A stretch of DNA of 64,000 nucleotides from Isoptericola croceus. GTDB lineage: Bacteria > Actinomycetota > Actinomycetes > Actinomycetales > Cellulomonadaceae. Numbering within the stretch: position 1 is the first letter of the stretch; every line of letters starts with the position of its first letter. A program made the translations under genes and the position numbers. The stretch spans positions 930,001 to 994,000 of the forward strand of contig NZ_JARLLG010000001.1 in the NCBI RefSeq assembly GCF_029382255.1, written 5' to 3'. Positions 57,176 to 64,000 of the stretch are shown piece by piece. A model generated the notes under the pieces. The model worked only from the letters and a program-made list of their open reading frames with translations, searched no databases and was not told where the DNA came from.

Positions 57176-58353
57176 CCGGAATCGTCGGGGCCGTCGTCGA
57201 GGCGTGGGACGAGCTGCGGATCCACAGGGTCCGCGTGCTGCTGGCGCTGATCGGCGTCGCGGTGGCCGTCACGGCGATCACCGCCGTGACTGCTGCGGTG
57301 ACGATGCTCAGCCAGGCGATGGCCGAGCAGAGCGAGCGCTGGATGGGTCGCGACACCACGCTCAGCGCCTGGTCGACGGGCATGTCGGGCGGTCTCCAGG
57401 ACGCCGCCGAGATCGATGCCGTCGTCGACGAGGTGGCCGAACGCTACGACATCAGCTACCACACGATCGAGACCTGGGCGTCGCTGTCGGTCCAGGGGCC
57501 CGCGTCGTCCGGCCTGGACGTCACGGTGGTCGACCCGGACTACGGGACGATCCTGCGTCGCCAGGTCGACGACGGCCGCTGGTTCACCGACCAGGACACC
57601 GAGCGCCTCGCACCCGTCCTCGTGGTGAACCAGCCCTTCCTCGACGCCTACGCCGGCGGTGCCAGCGTCGCGTCCCGCCCCGTCGTGACCCTGCAGGGCG
57701 CGACGTCCGTGGTCACCTCGGTCGTCGGCCGCGTGCCGGTCGAGTACTCGGAGGAAGGGCCGCGCGCCTATGTCCTGTTCGACCATGTGGCGCGCTGGTT
57801 CCCCGACGCCGCATCAGCCGACTCCTACCGGTTCTGGGTTCCGCCGGAGTCCGCCACCGAGCTGGCCGGCGTGCTCACCCGGGACCTGGCCGCAGCAGGG
57901 GTGCCCATCTCGGTGGAGCCGCCGTACGACGAAGCGTTCGCGCTCGACGGCGCCGCGCAGTGGGTGGCCCTCGGCGTGGGCGCGTTCGCGCTGCTCCTCG
58001 GCGGTCTCGGGCTCGTGAACATCGCGCTGGTGACCGTGCGATACCGGATCCGCGAGATCGGCATCCGGCGGTCCTTCGGCGCGACCGGCGGGCGGGTGTT
58101 CTTCGGGGTGCTGATGGAGTCGGTGGTCGCCACCACCGTGGCGGGAGTGGTGGGTGTCGTGCTGGCGGTGGCGTTCGTCAAGTGGATGCCGGTCGAGAGG
58201 ATCTTCGGCGCCGCTCTCCAGGACGAGCTGCCGTTCCCGCTGAGCGCCGCCCTGGTCGGCATGGCGAGCGCGGTGGGGATCGGCGCGCTCGCGGGGCTCG
58301 TCCCGGCGGTCTACGCCGTGCGGGTGCGTCCGATCGACGCGATCCGGTACTGA
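57172..58353 (+). CDS. MacB-type ABC transporter permease
   Basis: A 393-residue permease with the MacB layout: first membrane helix (about 20-48), a large extracytoplasmic domain (about 50-265), then three helices near the C-terminus (VALGVGAFALLLGGLGLVNIALVTV and two more) and the family motif RIREIGIRRSFGATGGRVF. The end VRVRPIDAIRY is the typical C-terminus. It completes a translationally coupled adaptor-ATPase-permease operon. Confidence 0.94.
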   Translation: MTGIVGAVVEAWDELRIHRVRVLLALIGVAVAVTAITAVTAAVTMLSQAMAEQSERWMGRDTTLSAWSTGMSGGLQDAAEIDAVVDEVAERYDISYHTIETWASLSVQGPASSGLDVTVVDPDYGTILRRQVDDGRWFTDQDTERLAPVLVVNQPFLDAYAGGASVASRPVVTLQGATSVVTSVVGRVPVEYSEEGPRAYVLFDHVARWFPDAASADSYRFWVPPESATELAGVLTRDLAAAGVPISVEPPYDEAFALDGAAQWVALGVGAFALLLGGLGLVNIALVTVRYRIREIGIRRSFGATGGRVFFGVLMESVVATTVAGVVGVVLAVAFVKWMPVERIFGAALQDELPFPLSAALVGMASAVGIGALAGLVPAVYAVRVRPIDAIRY

Positions 58354-58358
58354 CGACC

Positions 58359-58383
58359 GGCCCGGTGCGTGCTGCACCGGGCC
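58359..58383. terminator. Terminator between MacB permease and galK
   Basis: GGCCCGGTGC pairs perfectly with GCACCGGGCC across GTGCT; the flanking genes converge. Confidence 0.75.
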
Positions 58384-58405
58384 GGGCACCGGGAGCGTCA
58401 GCCGT

Positions 58406-59647
58406 TCAGTGCGCGGGGTCCGACGGCGGCGCGAGGAGGAAGCCCGGTGCCGTGAGTCCGGCGTCGTCGAACGCTGCCTGCACGGCCGTGGTGACGACGT
58501 CGACGTCCTCGGCTCGCACGAGGGCGATGGCCGAGCCGCCGAACCCGCCGCCGGTCATCCGGGCGCCGAGCGCCCCCGCGCCGAGCGCCGCCTCGACCAC
58601 GAGGTCGAGCTCGCGCGCCGAGACCTCGTAGTCGTCCCGCAGCGACGCGTGGGAGGCGTTCATGAGCGGGCCCACCTCGGTGACGCGCCCGGCCCGCACC
58701 AGGTCGGCGAACTCCGCCGTCCGGGCGATCTCGGTGACGACGTGCCGGACGCGGCGCCGCAGGACGTCGCCGTCGTCCTCGCCGGTCGCGAGCTCCGTGA
58801 GCTTGTCCAGGGCGACCTCGAGCCCGTCCGGGGAGATCTCACGCAGCGAGCCGACACCGAGGATCTCCGCGGCGCGCTCGCACGTCGCGCGGCGCTGTGC
58901 GTACTGCCCGTCGACCAGCGCGTGCTCGGCCCGGGTGTCCACGACCAGGAGCGTGAGCCCGGCGGCAGCCAGGTCGAACGGCACCCGGTCGGCAGACTCC
59001 AACGCGGACAGGCCGGGACGGCAGTCGAGCAGGAGGGCGTGCCCGGCGGAGCAGCGCAGCGAGGCCGCCTGGTCCATGCCGCCCGTGGGTGCCCCCGCGA
59101 TCTCGTTCTCGGCCCGGACGCACGCCGCCACGAGGTCCGCCCGTCCGGCGTCGTCGCCGGCCAGTCCCAGCGAGTGCACGGAGTCCAGCGCGACGGCGAC
59201 CGCGCACTCCAGCGAGGCGGAGGAGGACAGGCCGGCGCCGAACGGCACGCAGGAGTCGACGACGGCGTCGAACCCGGAGACCTCGTGGCCCGCCTCGCGC
59301 AGGGCCCACGCCACGCCGGCCACGTAGGCGCCCCACCCGCGGGTGGTACCGGGCGCGACCTCGTCGAGCGGGGTCTGCCACCGCTCGTCGGGTGCCTGAG
59401 CCGAGACGAGGCGCACGAGGCCGTCGTCGCGGGACCGCAGCGCCACGTACGTGCGGTGGGGGAGCGCCACGGGCAGGGCCAGCCCGGCGTTGTAGTCGGT
59501 GTGCTCACCGATGAGGTTCACACGGCCGGGTGCCGACCACACGCCGTCGGGGTCCCCGTCGTCGCCGAAGGCCTCGGCGAACAGGGCGCGGACGCGCGCG
59601 GCGCCGTCGTCGGCGGACCAGGATTCGAGCCATGCGGGAGTCGTCAT
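58406..59647 (-). CDS. galK: Galactokinase
   Basis: Phosphorylates alpha-D-galactose at C1, the first committed Leloir step, 413 residues. The signature GRVNLIGEHTDYN (41-53), the ATP loop VPFGAGLSSSAS and the C-terminal TGGGFGGSAIAL of the GHMP superfamily are all present. The start at 59647 is 7 nt after CATACT, a -10-like hexamer, so the message is probably leaderless. galT and galE are not in the window. It may salvage galactose released from arabinogalactan. Confidence 0.96.
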   Translation of the reverse strand: MTTPAWLESWSADDGAARVRALFAEAFGDDGDPDGVWSAPGRVNLIGEHTDYNAGLALPVALPHRTYVALRSRDDGLVRLVSAQAPDERWQTPLDEVAPGTTRGWGAYVAGVAWALREAGHEVSGFDAVVDSCVPFGAGLSSSASLECAVAVALDSVHSLGLAGDDAGRADLVAACVRAENEIAGAPTGGMDQAASLRCSAGHALLLDCRPGLSALESADRVPFDLAAAGLTLLVVDTRAEHALVDGQYAQRRATCERAAEILGVGSLREISPDGLEVALDKLTELATGEDDGDVLRRRVRHVVTEIARTAEFADLVRAGRVTEVGPLMNASHASLRDDYEVSARELDLVVEAALGAGALGARMTGGGFGGSAIALVRAEDVDVVTTAVQAAFDDAGLTAPGFLLAPPSDPAH

Positions 59648-59693
59648 GGCGCCCAGTATGGCCGACCTGTGCACGCTCCCGGGAGCCGTCCCG

Positions 59694-61280
59694 TCAGGCG
59701 GGCGCGCCCGCCTGACCGGCCTTGAGGAAGTCCGCGCAGCGCTCGCCGATCATCATCACGGTGATGTTCGGGTTCACCGTGGTGATCTCCGGCATGACGG
59801 ACGCGTCCGCGACGCGCAGACCGGTGACGCCCTTGACCCGGAGCTCCGGGTCGAGGGGCGAGGCGTCGTCGTTCGGCGCACCCATCCGCACCGACCCGGT
59901 CGGGTGGTAGACGGTGTTGTGCGTCGTGCGGACGTACGCCGCGATCTCCTCGTCGGACTGCACGCCCGGGCCGGGGAACAGCTCGCGACCCGCCCAGTCG
60001 GCCATCGCCGGCTGGGCGACGATCTCGCGGGCGCGCTTGATGCCCTCGACCATGACCTGCATGTCGTGCGGGTCGGAGAAGTACCGCGGGTCGACCTTCG
60101 GCTTGTCCCGGAAGTCGCGTGAGCGCAGCCGCACGGTGCCGCGCGACCGGGCGTGCGTGACGTTCGGCGTCAGGCAGAACACGTTCTCCGCCGTCGGGTA
60201 GCCCTGGCGGGCGGTGTGCATGTCGAACGGCACGGACCCGTAGTGGAACATCAGGTCCGGGCGGTCGTCGCCCCGCTCCACCGCGGCCGGTGTGCGCGTG
60301 AAGATGCCGAGCTCCCACCACTGCGTGGAGGTGGTGGTCATCGGCTGCTTCGCCTCCCACGAGATCACGCCCTCGGGGTGGTCCTGCATGTTCTCGCCGA
60401 CGCCGGGGGAGTCGACCAGCACGTCGACGCCCACCTCGCGCAGGTGCTCCGCGGGGCCGATGCCGGAGAGCATGAGCAGCTTGGGGGTGTCGATCGCGCC
60501 AGCGGACAGCACGACCTCGCGCCGGGCGGCCACGTGGCGGGTGTGGATCAGGTCGGGGTCGAGGAAGTCGACACCGGTGGCCCGCCGATCGGCGTCGAAG
60601 GTGACCCTCTTGACCCGGTGGTCCGTGAGGATCGTCAGGTTCGGCCGGTCCAGCACCGGGTGCAGATAGCTGACCGACGACGACGAGCGCACGCCGTCCT
60701 CGCGGGCGTTGATCTGGAAGAAGTTCGCGCCCTCGACGACGGTGACCCCGTCGTTGAACTGCACCCGAGGGATACCGGCCTGCTCGCAGGCGTCCAGGAG
60801 CGCGACGCCGCACGGGTCCGACGGCGGCACCTGCCGGATGCGGACGGGCCCGTCGTGGCCGTGGTGGTCCCCCGGCTGGTCGTTGTTCTCGAGCTTGCGG
60901 AAGTAGGGCCGGGACTCCGCGTCCTGCCAGCCCGTCGCGCCCATCTCGGCCCACTGGTCGAGGTCCTCGGCCGGGGCGTGGAACGCGATGCACGAGTTGT
61001 GCGACGAGCAACCGCCGAGCACGCGGGCGCGTGCCTGGCGCATGAACGAGTTGCCGTTCGCCTGCGGCTCGACGAGGTAGTCCCAGTCATAGCCGGACTC
61101 GAGCAGGCCCATCCAGCGGTCGAGGCGCAGGATGGCGTCGTCGCCGACGTCGGACGGCCCGGCCTCCAGCAGGGCGACGGTGACGTCCGGGTCCTCCGAG
61201 AGCCGGGCGGCGACGGCCGCACCGGCAGAGCCGCCGCCGATGACGAGGTAGTCGTAGGTGTCGGTCGTCGTGGGGGTCAC
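59694..61280 (-). CDS. betA: Choline dehydrogenase, GMC oxidoreductase
   Basis: FAD-dependent oxidation of choline to betaine aldehyde, 528 residues. The N-terminal dinucleotide motif VIGGGSAGAAVAARL, the GMC signatures RVLGGCSSHNSC and SAGAIDTPKLLMLSGIGP and the catalytic His in VYHPTGSVRMG are visible. It starts at GTG 61280, overlapping the aldehyde dehydrogenase stop by GTGA. Other GMC substrates cannot be excluded from sequence, but the betT-betB context makes choline the best call. Confidence 0.93.
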   Translation of the reverse strand: MTPTTTDTYDYLVIGGGSAGAAVAARLSEDPDVTVALLEAGPSDVGDDAILRLDRWMGLLESGYDWDYLVEPQANGNSFMRQARARVLGGCSSHNSCIAFHAPAEDLDQWAEMGATGWQDAESRPYFRKLENNDQPGDHHGHDGPVRIRQVPPSDPCGVALLDACEQAGIPRVQFNDGVTVVEGANFFQINAREDGVRSSSSVSYLHPVLDRPNLTILTDHRVKRVTFDADRRATGVDFLDPDLIHTRHVAARREVVLSAGAIDTPKLLMLSGIGPAEHLREVGVDVLVDSPGVGENMQDHPEGVISWEAKQPMTTTSTQWWELGIFTRTPAAVERGDDRPDLMFHYGSVPFDMHTARQGYPTAENVFCLTPNVTHARSRGTVRLRSRDFRDKPKVDPRYFSDPHDMQVMVEGIKRAREIVAQPAMADWAGRELFPGPGVQSDEEIAAYVRTTHNTVYHPTGSVRMGAPNDDASPLDPELRVKGVTGLRVADASVMPEITTVNPNITVMMIGERCADFLKAGQAGAPA

Positions 61281-62785
61281 CGGTCGGCTCCTTCGTCCTC
61301 GTCGGAGTGGTCGGGGAACCAGCGCGTGACGGCCGGGCGCAGGTTCTGGTAGACGTGCTTCGGCTCGGTGTACTCGCCGAGACCCGTGGGGCCGAGCTCG
61401 CGGCCGATGCCCGACTGCCCGAACCCGCCCCACTCGGCCTGCGGCAGGTACGGGTGGAAGTCGTTGATCCAGACGGTGCCGTGACGCAGCGCGTTCGCGA
61501 CCCGCTGGGCCTTCCCCGCGTCCTGCGTCCACACCGCGCCGGCCAGGCCGTACACGGTGTCGTTGGCGATCTCGACGGCCTCGTCCTCGCTCGTGAAGGT
61601 CTCCACCGTGACGACGGGGCCGAACGCCTCGTCGACGACGGCGGCCGCACCGCGGGCGACACCGTCGAGCACCGTGGGCCGGAAGTAGAAGCCCTTCTCG
61701 AGCTCGCCGTCGCCCCAGGTCCCGCCGCAGCGGAGCGTGGCGCCGTCGGCGACCGCCTGCTCGACGTACGCGGTGACCTTGTCGCGGTGGGCGGCCGAGA
61801 TGAGTGGACCGGTCTCCGCGGCGTCGTCGAACGGGCCGCCCATCCGGATCCGCTCCGCGCGGCGCACGAGCTCGTCGACGAACCGGTCGTGGATGCTCGC
61901 CTCGACGATCAGGCGCGCCCCGGCGGAGCACACCTGGCCGGAGTGGACGAACGCCGCGTTGAGGGCGTTGTCCACGGCGGCCTCGAAGTCGGCGTCGGCG
62001 AAGACGACGTTCGGGTTCTTGCCGCCGAGCTCGAGCGCCACCTTCTTGACCGTGGCAGCCGCGTTCGCCGCGATGACGCGCCCCGTGACGAGGCCGCCCG
62101 TGAAGGAGACCAGGTCGACGTCGGGGTGCTCGGAGAGCGGCCCGCCGGCGGTCGGGCCGGAGCCCAGCACGAGGTTGGCCACGCCCGCGGGGACCCCGGC
62201 GTCGGTCAGCAGGTCCATGAGGAGGATCGCGGTGTGCGGCGTCAGCTCGGAGGGCTTGAGCACGAACGTGTTGCCCGCTGCCAGGCAGGGCGCCACCTTC
62301 CACGCGGTCTGCAGCAGCGGGTAGTTCCATGGGGTGATGAGCCCGCACACGCCCACCGGCTCGTGCTGGATCCGGCTGAGCACGTCCGGGCTGCCGGCGT
62401 CGACGATCCGGCCGGCCTCCGAGCCCGCGAGCTTGCCGTAGTACCGCAGGCAGGCGGTGACGTCGTCCATGTCGATGCGGGACTCGACGAGGCGCTTGCC
62501 CGTGTCGAGCGACTCGGCGCGGGCGAACTCCTCCTTGCGTTCGACGAGCAGGTCGGCGGCCCGCAGGAGGAGGTCGCCGCGCTCGGGCGCGGTCGTGCCG
62601 CGCCACGGCCCGGCGTCGAACGCACGCCGGGCGGCTGCGATGGCGCGCTCGGTGTCCGCGGGAGCGGCCTCGCTGACGGCGGCGACGAGCGTGCCGTCGG
62701 CAGGGCAGCGGATCTCGCGGGTGCCGCCGTCGGCCGCGGCCTCCCAGCGTCCGTCGATGTACAGGGTGGTGACGTCGTCTGTCAT
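61277..62785 (-). CDS. betB: Betaine-aldehyde dehydrogenase
   Basis: NAD(P)-dependent oxidation of betaine aldehyde to the osmoprotectant glycine betaine, 502 residues, ALDH superfamily. The general-base Glu lies in LELGGKNPN and the catalytic Cys in HSGQVCSAG; the cofactor-binding TPWNYPLLQ and FTGGLVTG regions are normal. It lies 12 bp after the transporter gene and overlaps betA. No BetI repressor is present in the window. Confidence 0.94.
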   Translation of the reverse strand: MTDDVTTLYIDGRWEAAADGGTREIRCPADGTLVAAVSEAAPADTERAIAAARRAFDAGPWRGTTAPERGDLLLRAADLLVERKEEFARAESLDTGKRLVESRIDMDDVTACLRYYGKLAGSEAGRIVDAGSPDVLSRIQHEPVGVCGLITPWNYPLLQTAWKVAPCLAAGNTFVLKPSELTPHTAILLMDLLTDAGVPAGVANLVLGSGPTAGGPLSEHPDVDLVSFTGGLVTGRVIAANAAATVKKVALELGGKNPNVVFADADFEAAVDNALNAAFVHSGQVCSAGARLIVEASIHDRFVDELVRRAERIRMGGPFDDAAETGPLISAAHRDKVTAYVEQAVADGATLRCGGTWGDGELEKGFYFRPTVLDGVARGAAAVVDEAFGPVVTVETFTSEDEAVEIANDTVYGLAGAVWTQDAGKAQRVANALRHGTVWINDFHPYLPQAEWGGFGQSGIGRELGPTGLGEYTEPKHVYQNLRPAVTRWFPDHSDEDEGADR

Positions 62786-62797
62786 GGGATCCTCCGG

Positions 62798-64000
62798 TCA
62801 GACGTCGGTGTGGTCGATGGACACCGCGGGGGCGGCCGAGGACTCCTTGAACACGACGTGTCGCTCGAACTGGTCGAGCACGTCGCCGATCAGCTGTTCC
62901 TTCGTCCACCCGGTGACCTCGTAGCCCTGCGAGCCCTCGGTGAGGTAGACCTCGACCCGCAGGTAGGTGGCCTCTGACTGCGGCTTCGCGGCGAAGGAGG
63001 GCATCTCGGCCTCGACCGGGTAGAGCCGGTAGCGGAACGGCTCGTCGTCGTCGTGGACGACGGCGAGGGTCAGGATCGGCAGGCCCTGCGGCCCGTCGTC
63101 GGACCGGTCGCAGCGGGCGGTGACGCCCCGGTCGCGCAGCTCGGCCGCGACCTCGTCGAGCGCCGGTGAGCAGACCTCCTCGAGGAAGCGCGCGATCGGC
63201 TTGTGCCCCGGATAGGAGACGAGGCGGTGCAGCCGGTGGCGCCACGCACCGCTCTCGGCGTGGGTGCGGCCGGAGAGCGTCGCGGGCAGGGCGTTCTGCG
63301 CCGAGTCCAGCTTCTGCCCCTCGGCGTGCAGCGTGCGGTACAGGGACACCATGACCAGCAGCAGGACGAACGAGAACGGCAGCCCCATGATCATCGTCGC
63401 ACCCTGCAGGGTGCCCAGACCGCCGGCGGTCAGCATGCCGAGGGTGATCATGCCGATCAGGACGGCCCAGACGACCCGCAGCCAGGGCACGGCGTCGTCC
63501 TTCGGGGAGCGCGGGTCCGTCGAGAACTTGGCGAGCACGAGGGCGCCGGAGTCGGCCGAGGTGACGAAGAACAGCAGCCCCACGAAGATCGCGACGGAGA
63601 TCATCAGGCCCGCGGCGGGGAACTGCTGGAGCAACCCGAACAGGCCCCCGGCGGGGTCGTCCATCGCGGTCTGGATGAAGGCCGCACCCTCCTCGGTGCC
63701 GTCACGGCCGAGCTGGAGGGTCGTGTTGCCGAAGACGGACACCCACACCAGGACGAAGCCGAACGGGATCGTCATGGTGCCGAGCACGAACTGGCGGATG
63801 GTGCGCCCACGGGAGATGCGGGCCAGGAACAGCCCGACGAACGGCGCCCAGGCGACCCACCAGGCCCAGAAGAAGAGCGTCCAGGCGTTCATCCACTCGG
63901 TCGGGGCCTCGAACGCCATGGTGTCGAGCGTGAGTACCGGCAGCTGGGCGATGTAGTCGCCGGCGTTCATCACCAGGCCGTTGAGCAGGAACGCGGTGTC
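62798..64000 (-). CDS. betT: BCCT choline/betaine transporter, C-terminal part (5' end outside window)
   Basis: A secondary transporter for choline or betaine. The frame stays open to the window edge, so the N-terminal helices lie beyond 64000. At least five hydrophobic segments remain, with the BCCT tryptophan-rich signature FFWAWWVAWAPFVGLFLARISRGRT. A long cytoplasmic C-terminal domain of about 160 residues follows, like BetT proteins whose tail senses osmotic stress. It is first of betT-betB-betA, so choline import and oxidation are co-expressed. Confidence 0.93.
   Translation of the reverse strand, partial: DTAFLLNGLVMNAGDYIAQLPVLTLDTMAFEAPTEWMNAWTLFFWAWWVAWAPFVGLFLARISRGRTIRQFVLGTMTIPFGFVLVWVSVFGNTTLQLGRDGTEEGAAFIQTAMDDPAGGLFGLLQQFPAAGLMISVAIFVGLLFFVTSADSGALVLAKFSTDPRSPKDDAVPWLRVVWAVLIGMITLGMLTAGGLGTLQGATMIMGLPFSFVLLLVMVSLYRTLHAEGQKLDSAQNALPATLSGRTHAESGAWRHRLHRLVSYPGHKPIARFLEEVCSPALDEVAAELRDRGVTARCDRSDDGPQGLPILTLAVVHDDDEPFRYRLYPVEAEMPSFAAKPQSEATYLRVEVYLTEGSQGYEVTGWTKEQLIGDVLDQFERHVVFKESSAAPAVSIDHTDV

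Noticed and set aside
59694-63245. 1183-codon open frame on the minus strand extending well upstream of betA
   Set aside because: Only the part from 61280 down codes a recognisable protein; the rest is an out-of-frame shadow of betB in GC-rich DNA.

Overview
The window is GC-rich (about 70%) DNA with actinobacterial promoter, ribosome-site and codon habits. The gene families (arabinan hydrolases, LacI regulators, CBM-bearing amylase, SHMT behind a ZTP-type leader) fit a Micrococcales plant-polysaccharide degrader of the Cellulomonadaceae/Promicromonosporaceae kind (Cellulosimicrobium or Isoptericola-like). That placement is inference from content. I see no tRNA, rRNA, CRISPR array, insertion sequence, prophage or replication origin.

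Layout. 1-2.1 kb: 3' part of a pullulanase. 2.2-9.7 kb: a ChvE-GguA-GguB multiple-monosaccharide importer, a ROK regulator, a lone single-domain sugar ABC ATPase and a second ChvE-like lipoprotein with no permease. 9.7-12.2 kb: MarR regulator, a decapitated VOC-dioxygenase remnant, purU and a GNAT. 12.2-17.3 kb: LacI regulator and araB-araD-araA. 17.3-24.9 kb: second LacI, an extra two-domain sugar ATPase, then a complete YtfQ-YtfR-YtfT-YjfF-type furanose importer. 25.3-34.0 kb: three secreted GH43 enzymes, the last a 1613-residue protein with two GH43 and two LamG domains. 34.2-35.7 kb: a DUF2637 membrane protein fused to a helix-turn-helix. 35.7-48.9 kb: GH51 arabinofuranosidase, third LacI, a secreted alpha-amylase, then divergent arms of a MalEFG-type oligosaccharide importer with cytoplasmic GH43 and DUF624, and GH27 plus a membrane-anchored arabinanase. 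48.9-64 kb: ZTP riboswitch-glyA-folD, PPK2, exonuclease III, a PHO-box-preceded Na/Pi cotransporter, a MacAB-like exporter, galK and the start of a choline-to-betaine operon (betT-betB-betA).

How it fits together. Secreted and anchored GH43 enzymes would debranch and cut arabinan or arabinogalactan. Oligosaccharides would enter by the MalEFG-type importer and be finished by cytoplasmic GH51, GH43 and GH27. Free sugars would enter by the ChvE and YtfQ systems, and AraA, AraB and AraD would feed D-xylulose 5-phosphate to the pentose phosphate pathway. Two distinct operator families can be read directly: a TGTKASCGSTCACA-type palindrome before araB, ytfQ and the twin GH43 gene, and a TACAWCGATGTA-type palindrome before the GH51 gene and between the MalE-type and GH27 genes. 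This suggests separate monomer and oligomer regulons. After all three substrate-binding-protein genes that head a full transporter operon lie strong hairpins, which probably set high binding protein to low permease ratios.
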